Assembly: GCA_003254905.1 (NCBI GenBank)
Contig: QANU01102670.1
Location: forward strand, 918,879-982,878
DNA from: Nissolia schottii
Taxonomy: Eukaryota; Streptophyta; Magnoliopsida; Fabales; Fabaceae
DNA length: 64,000 nucleotides
Reading direction: 5' to 3'
Within the stretch, counting starts at the first letter, position 1. Every line of letters starts with the position of its first letter. Shown here piece after piece: positions 14,201 to 26,631 of this stretch. Under the pieces are notes generated by a model. It saw only the letters and a program-made list of their open reading frames with translations, was not told the DNA's origin and did no database searches. Position numbers and translations under genes: made by a program.

Positions 14201-14815
14201 TTTTGTTTCCGAACCCATCATATTTAACCGGATCAAACAAAAGTGAAATATGCAGATTTTCTTCTGCCTATGCATGTGTTCCAACAGCCTCGGCTCCCAA
14301 CCCCTCTTTGCAGCTCCAATCATTAAACAAAAACCATGACATTTAAGCTTCACATATTCATAAATACACAACCTTTGTTGCAATTACGACACGATCCCTG
14401 GGGATTTTCCTGTCTCTAATCCAACGGCCAAGATACTCCTCACTCCTGCCCTGAGTCTCAGCACGCTGCGGCACTGGATACCTACGGCGGCAACAAATAA
14501 CATAACACTAGAACTAGACATTTTAATCACAAGATAATGTGAAAAGTTGAGAAAAGAATTGATGGTACATTTCTGCAGAGTCAAAGAAGTTTATGCTAGC
14601 GTCAAAGGCTTCATCAAGAAGGCGAAATGACTGAGGCAACGTGTTCTGCTCCCCAAAAGTCATGGTTCCTGGGAGAATTCAAAAAAGGGGATTTCAGTTC
14701 AGCTGAATTGAATTTAAACAAGTGAAGAACTCGTTGAAATGGTGAATTAGGTTGCACCTAAGCAGAGCCTTGAAACTGCCAAATCAGGAGCAAGGTTGAA
14801 TAGAGGAACCGACAT
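11208..14815 (-). CDS. Aldo/keto reductase, 'protein tas'-like, 357 aa
   Basis: Twelve coding exons (minus strand): 14815-14758, 14668-14569, 14481-14373, 13599-13511, 13266-13210, 13077-12969, 12875-12774, 12667-12603, 12230-12127, 11964-11900, 11609-11555, 11368-11208; total 1074 nt. The product is a full (beta/alpha)8 aldo/keto reductase. The catalytic tetrad is visible: Asp49 and Tyr54 (FFDSAEMYPVP), Lys89 (VVIATK) and His134 (YQIHWPD). The C-terminal IFGATKSWQL matches the NADPH-binding region. Such enzymes reduce carbonyls with NADPH; the substrate here is unknown. Start choice: the first ATG (14815) lies nine bases into the second transcribed exon and gives MSVPLFNLAPDLAVSRLCLG, the usual family N-terminus. 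The upstream exon is open in the same frame but has no ATG. Intron positions and lengths look normal and no lesions were seen. Confidence 0.93.
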
Positions 14816-15340
14816 CAGCTTCAACTACATCAAACAATGAGTCCAACCTAAATTACACCCATAGCAGAGGTTCTTAAAGCATAGCAGTTCATTTGTAAAA
14901 ATGTTGATGATAACTAAGGCATGTTTTAATCTCCTAATATCATAAAGAAATACAGACAATAATGTTACAACCACCCAAATACAGAAGAAGAGTGTTAAAA
15001 ATTCAATTTTTAAGAGAACCCAAAATTCAACTTTGATGATAACTAAGCACCTGTTAGAAGCCACTCGTTCTCGTAGCCTTAAAAATGTGAAAAAATCAAT
15101 CTTGACAGAAGATGTCACACAAATATGAATACCCATTAAGCACAAACGAGGAATGATGATATACCTGTCTGAACAGAACTGGAGGGTGGACGAAATGGGA
15201 TAGAAGAGAATGAGGTGGGGGCAGTATTGCAGTGCAATGGCCAAGAAACACACACTTGCAGTGGAGAAGCAATGTGGAGGGAGTCACTGAGTGAAGCAAG
15301 CTATTCGAATATGGAAGTAAGGATTAGAGATAAAAGAGTT
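14816..15340 (-). other. 5' leader of the aldo/keto reductase with one intron
   Basis: A minus-strand leader exon (about 15340-15165) ends CAGACAG then GTATAT. The acceptor is TGATGTAG just before 14824, leaving nine leader bases before the ATG. The leader exon contains no ATG in any frame I checked, yet the frame in phase with the enzyme is open through it and reads Ser/Leu/His-rich. The exon's upstream limit is a guess. Confidence 0.5.
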
Positions 15341-16167
15341 TTTTTTTTTTTTTTACACTATCATGGAGTCCACTAAGCACTCAGCACCCATGATTAATTT
15401 CTTTACTTTAACATTTCTATGAATAGAATAGATGAGTTATACCAAAAAAAAAAAAAGAAAAAAAAGAGTGTGAATTGTAATACTGAGAGCTTAGTAACAT
15501 AATCGTTTTGTAAAAGATTGAAAAATATAATATTTAGATTAATAAGGTGAAGGCCTAATTGGTCATGGAGTTTTTACTGGTGTCAAAATATTTAAGAATT
15601 AATTAGGAACAGTCAAAAATCAATTATAAACTTCTTTTAGGGATTAATATAAACTCTAAAAATTCTAAAATTTAGGATTTAAACATCCATTAGAACATTC
15701 CCCTTTTCAAAATGTTTAAGTGATTATTTCAATTAATTATAATTTTATCATTCTTTTAATATAACTAAAATTTCTATAAAGACACAAATTAAAGATATTT
15801 CATAACTATACATGGATAATAATTGATTATTACCAAGCAAGAATATGGACAATAATTGATGTTGGGAGAGCCCTACCCTAGACTGCAAACAAATGCTCTG
15901 GATGATTAATGACATTTGTTGAAGTCAACAAAAATTCACAATATGCATAGCATATAATATTGTATAGATAGACAGATAAGTAGATTTGTACATACATTAA
16001 CCGAAGAGAGAGGATGACCTTCCAATTGGTGATGTATCAGTAACACTGTGATCCATCGATGGATGCACACACAACCAAGTGAAGTGGCCACGTTACACTC
16101 TTTCTGCTTTTGATGCTATTGACATGAACACACTGTGAACACTGAACACTGAACACTGAACGCTAAG
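15341..16167. other. Divergent intergenic region between reductase and CTP protease
   Basis: About 0.8 kb between two genes pointing away from each other; it must hold both promoters. It is AT-rich, with T and A runs at 15341-15353 and 15443-15468. GAACACT is repeated several times just before the protease ATG (about 16135-16160). No specific operator could be assigned. Confidence 0.5.
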
Positions 16168-19100
16168 ATGAATGCTTGTTGTGTCTGCCTCAAACTCCCC
16201 CCCATACCCTCTTCCTCTTCCACAGTTTCCTCCAGGCCTCAACTTCCAATTCCCAACAACCCCAAAAATCTATGCACCAGTTTTGTTCACAACACTCTCC
16301 TTGGAGCAGCTCTCTCTGGTGCCCTCTCCTTTGGCTTCCTCTTCTCACTGCCTTCTCCTGCCATTCCTCTTCATGAAGCATGCCCTGATGTTGTTCAGCC
16401 ACAACAAGAGGTTGTGGTTCAGGCTGGTCGTGAGATTGTCACCAATGAAGGGCTTGTTGAGGAGGCTTGGCAGATTGTCAATGACAGCTTTCTTGACACT
16501 GGTCGCCACCGCTGGTCTCAGGACACTTGGCAGGTAATGTTAACATCTAACATCACACCACCCCACATGAAAAAATTGCATATTTTTTTCATAGACCAAG
16601 TTTATAGATGAATTTTTGAATTTCGATGGTTGTTTGTTTTTGCCCTTTTGCTAGGGTCTGATTGGTTTATGTTTTTGTTAGTTGTTCTTAATCTGATTCC
16701 TGTTTTTCAAGATTTTGGGAAGAAAACAGTGAAAATATGACAAATCTTGTTTCGTGTATTAATTTCTTGATTTTCCTGTTTCCTTTGCAAAATTCTAATA
16801 AACAAGAAATAGATAATGAAAATAGAAACCTAACAGACCCCAAGTTTGCTTGTTTATCTTGTGTTAGTTCACTGATATTGTGATGCTAATGTCTTGTGCT
16901 GTGTGATGGTTTTGTGTTGATGCTAATTGCAGTTCTTGATTGCAGCTGAAGAAGGAAGATATCTTGAGCAATTCCATTCAGACAAGATCAAAGGCACATC
17001 AAATAATTAAGCGAATGCTGGCCAGCTTGGGCGATCCTTATACACGATTTCTTTCCCCCGAGGAGGTAGTTGGTTCTTCAATTTTCATGGGTCTTGCTCT
17101 GTGGACGTTTTTCTTCTGTCGTTAGATATCTCTGGGTACTGATCACATGGCTTGAGTTGTTAAACGGATGCTTGTTTTACTGCATTGTTTCTGCTGAAGA
17201 CACTAGTGTAGTAGTGTGCCTTAACAAAATAAAGGAAATTTTCATACAAAGCATACATATATACATACTGAGATATACAAAGTTACACACACTTGTATTC
17301 ATATATCCTTCTAGAATCCAAATTGTCATCTTCAAGAAGTTGGTTACTTCTATGCCTTACATTACACTTCATAAGAAACTTGTAATGCATTATTAAGTTA
17401 TCATTCTCATCAGGGTTCTCGGTTTTGCTTCTGTATGATGATACAATACAATTTACAGACTGCAATTGATACTACAGTGCATATACATGTTTCTTACTTA
17501 ATTGTGTATGGACTTTTTTCACTGTTAAAAGTTCTCCAAGATGGGGAGGTACGACATGACTGGAATTGGCATAAACCTTAGGGAAGTTCCAGATGAAAGT
17601 GGAGGCATCAGACTGACTGTACTCGGAATCATATTGGATGGCCCTGCTCATTCTGCTGGTGTGAGACAGGTAGACAAAGACAACTCTATAAAGTTACTTT
17701 GTTAACATTTATCTGCCTAAACTCTTCCCTGCTTTTATTCTTCCTCTCCTGGAATTGTCAAATGGGGGTATGTACAAAGAACTATTCTATATAATATGCT
17801 TCCTATATTTAAATTTTTTGTTTCTCGGATAGGGGGATGAAGTATTGGCTGTCAATAACATGGAGGTAAAGGGAAAATCAGCATTTGAAGTATCATCCCT
17901 GTTGCAAGGCCCTAATGGAACACCAGTGACTATTCAGGTTTTGGATTCTTATTCCAAGTTAGTTTGGCACCTACTCTAGCCTTTTTTTTTGGGTAGTTTT
18001 TGTGATGTTCAAGCTTGATTTTGATATTACTACTATCAGGTCAAGCATGGAAACTGTGGTCCTGTTGAGTCAATAGAAGTCCAGCGGCAACTTGTTGCTC
18101 GTACACCAGTCTTTTATCGGCTAGAACAAACGGACGGTGGTGCTACTCCTGTCGGGTACATACGCCTCAAAGAGTTTAATGCATTGGCAAGAAAAGATTT
18201 AGCCACTGGTCAGTTTTACTTAACTGTATATCTGATTTTTTATTTTCTTTTTTCTGGTTCCAACTAAAAGAATGTTGCTTTCTCAATTTGTGTATCTAAC
18301 TCATTCAGTAGTGAATAACAAACAAGCCTCGAAGAAAAAATGAATAGTAAGGCAGCAGCAACCTTTTTGGCACCTTGTATTCACTGTATGATGTCATTGC
18401 CTATGAACTCTTTCATGGGCTGCTTTATTAGTTGGTTGCTGTTTTCCAAATGAATTGTAATTACAAAAGAATAAATAATGAATTTTGCAGCGATGAAGCG
18501 GCTTCAAGACATGGGTGCTTCGTATTTCATATTGGACCTTAGAGACAATCTTGGTGGGCTAGTACAGGTTGCTTTTCAAATGATGCCAGCATTGTATTGG
18601 ACGTATTTCTTCTTTGCTTTTTGAAATTGTCTAATTTGGTTATTCCTTTGAACTTATTCAGGCTGGGATTGAAATTGCAAAGCTTTTCCTAAGTAAAGGA
18701 GACACGGTATGTCAATTTTGTGCTTATTGCTGATTGTAAGGTCCTGATTTAGGATAAAGTGTTGCTTTTCCCATTTGTGGGCTATCCTTAGGTTTGAAAA
18801 GCTGCAAATTTAACCTCACATTTTGTATGAAAAGTGGTCTCCCTTAAGCAAACCACAAATTGGAATTAGCACGTAGCACCAAAGTGATATTATTGGGAAA
18901 GTTAAAAATAAGGTCTTAATTGCTCGTATCAGTTTTTTTTATCTTTCATAAATTGCAAATGTTGATAGTAGCTTACATGCTGGTATAGCTGAAGTAGTAA
19001 CATACTAACATCTCCAATTGTTTTGTCACCCTTTTATGGTTTGCCAACATTATATACTTTATCAAGGCTTGTTATGTATCGTCATGTGAATTCTTGGTTA

Positions 19101-20714
19101 GAAATTGTATATGTAGTTGATACATCAATGGCTTTGCTGTATTTTATTACTGTTAATTGATCTTACAATTGTCTTCTACTTTGGTGATACTTTGACTGTT
19201 CTTTTGAATTCATTTTAGTTGCTTAACACACACGTCCTTTTCTGATGACTTCATGGCAGGTCATCTACACTGTTGGGAGAGATCCTCAGTTCCAAACAGC
19301 CACTGTTTCGGATACATCACCTTTGGTTCAAGCTCCTCTCATTGTAAACTTCCCTACTGTGATAATTTTTATCATTAAATCAACTTCAAGGAATTATTTC
19401 TACTTCTCAATTTCTGTTTTGCCGTTGTGCTGGAATAATTTAAAGATATTTTGTCTAAGTTGAGTTAAATTATCGATTGTTCAACAGATAAATGGTGATA
19501 CTAGTTGTGTTTCATAACCTTGGTAACATGGTGTTACATCAGAAATAGAGCATCATGCCTTCCAAAATACAAAGATGGGAAAAATCCTAAGACTCATAAT
19601 TTAACGTGATTAGAACAATTTAGATGAAACCATTAAGATAATGCCTGATTGTTATAAATTCCCACGAATTTAGCGTAGACATACGAGACCATGCTCTAGT
19701 TTTCTGGACATTCATAAGCTTGGTCGTTTAGGTAGGTTATTTTTGGTGTGTGATTGCTTGTTTTTTCCCTCATCATACTAGTAAGAAATCATCAAACCAG
19801 TCCCCTTTTGAGTGCTCGTTACAGGTCATTGATTAGTAAAATTCTCACTTGATGGACCTCGTGACAAGGCTTTTGGGTCTTTTTGCTTCTTACCCTTGCA
19901 GGTTTTAGTTAATGACAGAACTGCTAGTGCAAGTGAAATAGTGAGAACCTCAATTTCTTAATATATTTGTTTGCCTTTTCAGCTCTTCTTATTATATCAT
20001 CATTATTATACATGTCATTCTTATTTCAGGTTGCTTCTGCGCTTCATGATAATTGTAGAGCCGTTCTTGTTGGAAAACGCACATTTGGCAAGGTTTATGA
20101 ATTTTCTCATAGCTGCTGAATGATTCAAATTGTGTTTCCCAAGTCCATTTGAATGCATTTTTTCCTTTAAACATGTTTGCTTCAGCATGCTGCAAAGATC
20201 ATGCAATGTTAAACATTGCTTTCATTTTCATTGCCTAATGTTCGATGTCTTTTTGTAGCATCCGTTTCTTTTCTTATTCTACCTCGTTGACTAATGCAAT
20301 GAAAATTTAAGGAAAAAAAGTTACATTGATGTCTTTCTGTGGTTTGTTGTATTTGCAATGGTTGAATCTCCTTGTAACGCAACCTCTTCTCTCCGTAACA
20401 CTAGCATCTACATGCATTGCTTTTGACAGGGTTTAATCCAATCTGTATTTGAGCTTCAAGATGGATCTGGCGTGGTTATCACTGTTGGTAAGTATGTAAC
20501 ACCCAATCACAAGGATATAAATGGCAATGGCATAGATCCTGACTTCCAGAAACTTCCTGGTAAAACTTGTTTTCTTTTCTTTGTTTTTCTTCCTTTTTCT
20601 TCTTCATAGTCTGTTGGTAATGACATGGCTCTAATGATCTCAATCCCACATTTTTCAGCTTGGGATGATGTCAACCAACATCTTTCAAAATGCAGCATGC
20701 TCCGCCAAGGATAA
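16168..20714 (+). CDS. CTPA1: Carboxyl-terminal processing protease, thylakoid lumen (S41 family), 463 aa
   Basis: Twelve exons: 16168-16533, 16946-17065, 17532-17669, 17833-17937, 18040-18208, 18491-18567, 18662-18706, 19260-19343, 19902-19940, 20030-20092, 20430-20559, 20659-20714; total 1392 nt. Residues 1-75 look like a bipartite signal: a Ser/Pro-rich stroma-targeting part, then a hydrophobic segment (LSGALSFGFLFSLPSPA) for lumen transfer. A PDZ domain follows (about 160-245: GRYDMTGIGINLREVP, LDGPAHSAGVRQGDEVLAV). The S41 core has LDLRDNLGGLVQ, then catalytic Ser377 in NDRTASASE and Lys402 in GKRTFGKG, spaced 25 residues as in characterised D1 proteases. Family role: removing the C-terminal extension of pre-D1 so that photosystem II can assemble its manganese cluster. 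The gene symbol rests on similarity and on synteny recalled from memory; a CTPA2-type identity is not excluded. Confidence 0.93.
16654..16841. repeat. Short MITE-like element in CTP protease intron 1
   Basis: A 188-bp AT-rich insert is bounded by imperfect terminal inverted repeats: GGGTCTGATTGGTTT at the left and the complement of GGGTCTGTTAGGTTT at the right (about 13 of 15 bases). It has no coding capacity. No clean target-site duplication was seen. Confidence 0.6.
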
Positions 20715-22666
20715 AACAGTTTCCTCGGTATTCCAACGCAATCTTTCGATTCGGTTTTATCACTTCATTCGAAATTTTTGAAGAATCCATTTTCTGGAAG
20801 CTGCCCTGTTGTATATCACTAATAATGGATATATAGAATGCATGAACGGTCTGCGCAACCTTCTCGACAGCTATGGCATTCAACATAAAGTTGGTCTAAC
20901 ATCCAAGATTGGTGTGCCAGGGAGCAAGCAGGAGTTTGTATCCAATAAGCCTGTGCAGAACTGAAGTAACCTATACTTACTAACATAGGAATTGTATCAC
21001 ATTTTTTATGAACACTTTTTTTAATCGCATCTATTATTATACCATGGAAAAGTACTACTTTATTGATTGGTAAAGAAATCATTACCATTATGACAATGAT
21101 GAAAATGGACATTGCAAATTAATCTAGCTCGTTATTTACTTATTCTGCAAATTATTCTTTTGTTTCTTGATTCATCAGTGTTGATAGGTCCCCTCAATTA
21201 CATGAAGCTGAAATCTCAACTAGTGATTATAATATAACGTTCCATGAGTAACTGATAATTCCTCCTTAGCTTATAGCACTGAAATGAAGCTACTATTTCA
21301 TTTATTTCTTTTATTTAGAATACAAGACTACAATGCCAATGCGTCAGTCTGTGCGCGACTCACACTATTTGGTTTTTCTTAGTTTTTACATTGAAATAGT
21401 TTTATGCTCTAAGTTGAAATGAAGTGGAAGGTGTCTTCATGTAAATTTTGCACGCACCCATTATTCTCCTTCTGTATTTCTTTTCAAATAATTAAAGGCA
21501 TTACAAATTATTTGTTGCAAATTTGTATGCTTAGCACAATTCTTTCTTTTCATTTGTAGAATTTGGACAGCTAATTCAGGAACAGAACAGTACATATACA
21601 TTTTTTTTAAACTTAACGTAGGTACATCCTTGTATTATGTTGCGTTAAATATTTCAATTAAAGCAATTTTGTAGCAAATGTAATTTATGTGATTCTCTGG
21701 TGTCTCTCTACTTGTGGCATAATCCACTTGTTGTTTAAAGGTGCGTCTACCTAATTGCCTAATAAAAGCATCGCTTTACCACTTACTCCATATTTGGTAG
21801 GATAACACCTATGAATCTTATATTGAAAAGAGAAAAATTTCAAGCCTTCAATGTATTGAAAGTATTAAAAATCTCAAAATATTTCACTTTTGATCTCTTA
21901 CGACTCTTATTAGAAGAATAAAAAATAGTAAGGTAATTAAGTTCAGCCATAGAGTACTTAGAACATTTCAGAGACAAAGGTTGCTTGAGAATGACATGAT
22001 GAAGCAAAGTTCTTGTTGGACAAGGCAGCAATCTGATAACTTGAGTTGTTTAGAAATGGAATCGTACTTCCAAAACATTCCAGAGGAACGATCTATTCAA
22101 TGGCTTGTGTTAAGAGTTGTTGGAGTAACAAGAGTAGAAGGGAGACAACATTCTTCATTACAAACCCTGAAAGGCAACAAAACCACTATGCAGATAGGCT
22201 TTAGCTTTTGGTTCAGTCCCATAAAACAGTATAAAAAGAGATGCACAAAAGAGAAAGCACGTTGCAGAGATGTCACCGTCAAATTAATTATGTATATATT
22301 GCAGCTCTCAAGCATCAGATTTAATATCAAACAGATCACCCTTTTGCCTTTTTCACCTTTTGTCATGCACCTTTGTTCTGCTCTTTTTGCACCTTCTCTT
22401 GCTTGCAGATTTCATCTATCCTATGCCTCCTTTCTCAAGTTTACTTATATTCTTTCTTCTCTATCTGATCCAAGAAAGCTATGATTCTTCAAGTTATTAA
22501 TTATATTTTAATATATAAGGGTTGTAGATTAAAAGAAGAAAAAAAATTCTTCTAAACAGGAACATCTAAGGTGCCTCCCTTTGTTTAATAAATCTTAGCT
22601 CGTAAGCATTGCACCAAATCAAGAAGGAAACATCTGCAATCCAAGCACAGAAGCCAAACAGCAGAA
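20715..22666. other. Spacer between CTP protease and X8-protein gene
   Basis: The first few hundred bases are probably the protease 3' UTR and downstream sequence. A 167-codon frame at 21981-22484 has no recognisable domain and sits in otherwise non-coding sequence, so I do not call it. The last 100 bases before 22667 are likely the 5' leader of the next gene. Confidence 0.5.
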
Positions 22667-24884
22667 ATGGGAGCTAGAAGTTGGCACCACCATGCATTAT
22701 TCTCCTTGTGTCTTGTCTTTACTTCAGGTAACATTAATAAGAGTAGCATCAACATCAAATTCTTATAACAGAACCAACTTTTGATTGTGAATACAAAATT
22801 GCAGCCATTATAAGCTATAGAGTTGTGATGAGACAGAATTTATCAACAGAAAACATAATGGAAGTTAATCTGCAAGTATGAATTCTGCTAGTTCAACTGT
22901 GATGAGCTTGACTGTGGGTGAATCAATGGAAGCTTTAGCAAGAGTGGCTATAGAAAAGGGTATACACAGTTCACGTGCATCACAAAAATATTCACTGATA
23001 ATAAGACAGGAACCACATCAATTCATTCATGCTCTGCAACCTTAGGGACAATTATAGAAAAATCTTGGGGTTAACTGATATGGGTTGACTAGGTCAATTT
23101 TATCAACTTATTTTCATTTGTCCCATTGAAGAGTCTAATAGGATCTTTCTTGGTTTCTTTTCCAGGTCTAAGTACATCCTATGATTTGGGTACACAACGG
23201 GATGATGTTCCTATTGTCAATCCTACAACTCCAGGCACAGACAATCCTTATCCTACAGTAAACCCAACAACTCCTCAAGCACCAGACACAACAGGGCCAA
23301 ACCCAACAACCCCAACTACGACTCCCACAACCCCAAACACAAACCCTACAGGCCCAAACACAAACCCTACAACCCCGACGACTGCTCCTGGATCATCGGG
23401 TGGTCAATGGTGTGTTGCTAGCCAAGGAGCCTCAGACACTGCCCTGCAGGTTGCCCTTGACTATGCTTGTGGGTATGGCGGTGCAGACTGCTCAGCAATT
23501 CAACCAGGAGCAGGCTGTTATAACCCGAACACTCTCCGCGACCATGCTTCTTATGCCTTCAATGACTACTACCAGAAGAATCCAGTACCTACCAGCTGTG
23601 TATTCGGAGGAACAGCAACACTAACAAGCAATGATCCAAGTAAGAATTTCATCATACATAAAAACGAAGTTGGTTCCTTGTGTTAATTTTCTTGTGACCA
23701 CAATAAAAAATAAAAATAAAAACTATTTTATCTTAAAGATGGACGAAAGGTTTTGCATCCAGAATCTTAAAGGCTATGTGGAATAGCCGCATGGATGCAT
23801 CCATAAATTAAGCAGGTCCAGTACGTATCACAATTCCAATACTTACTACATCCCAATAAATATCATATCTGTTGGGAGTCGGGAACTTTGGGCACAGCTT
23901 GGACATGGCATGACACAAGTCATAGTTCTTTCATAAAATGCAGATTTTTTAATGCAAAAATAAGCAATTATTCTAGATCATCCAATATCCCGGTTTCTAT
24001 CTCAAATAGGCCGTTACCTTGCTAGCAATTTGTTGTTTCCCAATCCAACTTATAAGATGCTTCCTATATCTTGCCTTCCCTATATCCGAGGCTTCTCAAA
24101 TTACAGTTTACAATATCTCCCTACCTACAACATACCAGGTCAGGAATTCATACTTATATTCGGAGCATAGCTACAAGGCATCAAGTGATGACATTCCTTA
24201 GAATCTTGAAATAGCTGATCAATGTCCAACTGCTGTCTATTGAGTCCCTTTCTAAGTGATGGGGGGTGAGGGATGCCTCACACTTATAAAGCCTATCAAG
24301 ACCTTATCTCTAAGCAATGTGAGACTCTAATATTTAGCTTACTTTCTCACCAAATTAATTCACAATGTCACCATTTGTGAATCCAAGGATTATAGGCTTC
24401 AATTATTTCATTGTTTTTTATTTGGATTAGACGGTCAATAACTCCTACTTTATCATGTTTGTTATATGTGCTTCTCTACCTTAAAATAGAAAATAACATT
24501 TAACACCATTGCAGGTAGTGGGAACTGCCGCTATACATCACCCAAGGCAACAAGGTGAGGATGTGCCGCCCTATATCTCTTATTCACCCTATATGTTCTC
24601 TTTTTCACCCTATAGTGAATTAAACATAAAGATGCAATACTACAAGTACTCATATATTATATTATCAATGCAGCATTAGTCCGCCAACATACGTCAGCCC
24701 ACCGAGTCCACCAACTCCTATGACTATGACCCCAACACCACCAGATATGTCAATGCCCGGGGGTGGATCAACAGTCTATGGTGCAGAACCAACAGGAAGC
24801 CCCAACACAGCCACATCTGCTTTTTGTTCCATGTTGTTGTTGTGCACAAGTGGCCTCCTGGTTTCACTTCAAATAGCAAATTAA
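22667..24884 (+). CDS. X8-domain (CBM43) callose-binding, probably GPI-anchored protein, 261 aa
   Basis: Four exons: 22667-22727, 23166-23639, 24515-24554, 24674-24884; total 786 nt. Residues 1-21 (MGARSWHHHALFSLCLVFTS) form a signal peptide. Residues about 30-97 are a Pro/Thr/Asn-rich linker with repeated NPTTP and TTPT blocks. The X8 domain runs about 101-186: QWCVASQGAS, ALDYACGYGGADCSAIQPG, a CYNPNTLRDHASYAFNDYYQ block and SGNCRY, with six cysteines at the family's positions. A Pro-rich stretch and a hydrophobic tail (CSMLLLCTSGLLVSLQIAN) look like a GPI-attachment signal. Family knowledge: X8 proteins such as the plasmodesmata callose-binding proteins bind beta-1,3-glucan in the wall around plasmodesmata. 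Here the Thr/Pro-rich linker precedes the X8 domain, as in several legume members. The exact subfamily is uncertain. Confidence 0.9.
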
Positions 24885-25216
24885 ATTTAGACGAAAAACA
24901 AGATACAGTCATTCTTTAAGTGATAAGCTGGAATTCACTATCTTCCAGCAGTTTTTGCAAAATTTCAAGGAGTCAAAGTCAACAAGTCTTTCCCTTAAAA
25001 TTACTGGTACTTCCTTTTCATCTATGTATGGCTGTTAGTTGATCATAAAGCACAAAAATAGAGCAGAGCCAAAAAGATTTATAGGTTCTTGTAGACAGTT
25101 TTTATGCAGTATTAGCTTTCTCTTCATTAGAGAATTCCTGTAACTAATACCAGCTAGCATGCCATTCTATTTAGTTAACAGAATAAATCACATTACATAA
25201 TTTCCGAAATTATCAT

Positions 25217-25368
25217 GTTTGGCGCAATGGTATGGTTGCTGCCTTATGACCTAGAGATCACGAGTTTAAATCCTAGAAAAAGTGTCTCTGTTTACAAAGG
25301 TAAGACTACGTTAATCTACCTTCTTCAAGGCCCACTGAGGGAGCCTCGTGCACATGTATAAAACAGGT
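25217..25368 (+). repeat. Au-type SINE
   Basis: An A-box region GGCGCAATGG at 25221-25230 is followed by a B-box region AGATCACGAGTTTAAATCC near 25257-25275. Then come AGGTAAGACTACGTTAATC and a 3' part ending near GTGCACATGT. This is the layout of the plant Au SINE family, derived from a tRNA and transcribed by RNA polymerase III. It is diverged from the consensus I remember and is probably old. Confidence 0.75.
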
Positions 25369-25949
25369 TAGTACGATAACCAGGATGCTCCATAGCTACT
25401 TAGAAAAATATACCTTATCCACATACGTTATGTAAAAAAACAGGTGATGTCGGCATGTCAGCATGCAACTCATGCACGACTTCATTATGTAAGCTACCAT
25501 CTGTTATACAATTTTGATGGAAAAGTACCAAAAACTTAATTACAATAGATGCTAATTTTTAAATAAGACCTAACAAGTTCTAAATGATTATGCTCAAATA
25601 AGCTCATTCAATACATATAACTGGCTGCAGTTCAAATGTAATATTCATCTGATCATAGATTTTAAAAAAAATGAAAAGGAAAAAAGATGGTTCCAACAAA
25701 CATAAAGCCCAACAAACAAATAATGGTGGTTAATTCCTCTTTTCAAACACTTACAGTTAGATTATACAAACAACTTGCAAACTATTCAAAATAACTTAAC
25801 ACTTTATTTTGGCTAGGCTGACACTAGTAAGAAATTCCACTGAAGATGAATACGATACTGCACAGGATATAGTACTATCTTTACTCCAACAATGATGATG
25901 TTAGATTGACTAACCCAACTGACAGAAACACGTGCAAGCACCCCCCCCC

Positions 25950-26112
25950 CCCAAAAAAAAGGCCGGAGTGCACAAGACTCCCACTCAGTAGGGTTTGGGA
26001 AAAGTATATGCATGTAACCTTACCCCCACAAATGGAGAAGCTGTTTTCAGGATTCAAACCCATAACCTCCAGGTCACAAGGCGGCAATCTTACTGTTACG
26101 TTAAAGCTCATA
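25950..26112 (-). repeat. Second Au-type SINE, opposite orientation
   Basis: Read on the minus strand: AAGATTGCCGCCTTGTGACC, then GGTTATGGGTTTGAATCCTG (B box), GGGGTAAGGTTACATGC, and a 3' end GTGCACTCCGGCC running into T then G runs. It matches the same family as the copy 0.6 kb upstream, but the two copies differ clearly from each other. Confidence 0.75.
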
Positions 26113-26631
26113 CTCTCTTCCCACGCAATATATATTTGCTGTTGCATAGAAGCTGCCGCTGGGCCCAAACAAGAGAGACCCCATGCTATACACACACACA
26201 CACACACATATATAAAATCAAAGGTGATAGCATATTGGCCACTATCTAACACAATGCACGAGTTGATAATTGGTGGACAATATTAGAATAAAACAAAAAT
26301 TTAGGAGCAGCATTTTCAAATATGTTCCTTGCAATCTAGCAATAGAAGCAGAGACAACTTGAGTAAGAAATGAAGCTCATTATGACAGCAATCCAAAACC
26401 AAAAAACCAGCCTCTGTTACAATAATATGTAAATAATATAGCATTCAAAATACCAATTTCTATCACAAATACCAGCCCTGACTTATTAGAATTAATACGA
26501 ATTATAGAAAAGTACAAGATCGAGTGTCTAGTATATTACATAACCTTTCTGATCGCAAGTAATATCACCATTCTGATGGGTATTATTATTATGTACAACA
26601 TATTATTAGTCTACATCATTTCAAAGCCAAC

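Larger units (their letters stand above)
24885..26631. other. Convergent spacer between X8-protein and COR413IM genes
   Basis: Both flanking genes end here (plus strand from the left, minus from the right), so the edges contain two 3' UTRs. The middle carries two SINEs in opposite orientation, a poly-C/poly-A junction at 25940-25959 and a CA/TA dinucleotide tract near 26189-26212. No gene is supported. Confidence 0.65.

Noticed and set aside
21981..22484. 167-codon plus-strand frame in the spacer after the CTP protease
   Set aside because: No domain, no supporting splice structure, and composition like the surrounding non-coding DNA.
25221..25275. A tRNA gene suggested by A and B boxes
   Set aside because: No acceptor stem or cloverleaf; the flanks fit an Au-type SINE.
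25813..26286. Overlapping frames on both strands around 26 kb
   Set aside because: They coincide with a SINE and a CA dinucleotide tract; the similarity to tRNA-like boxes explains the sequence.
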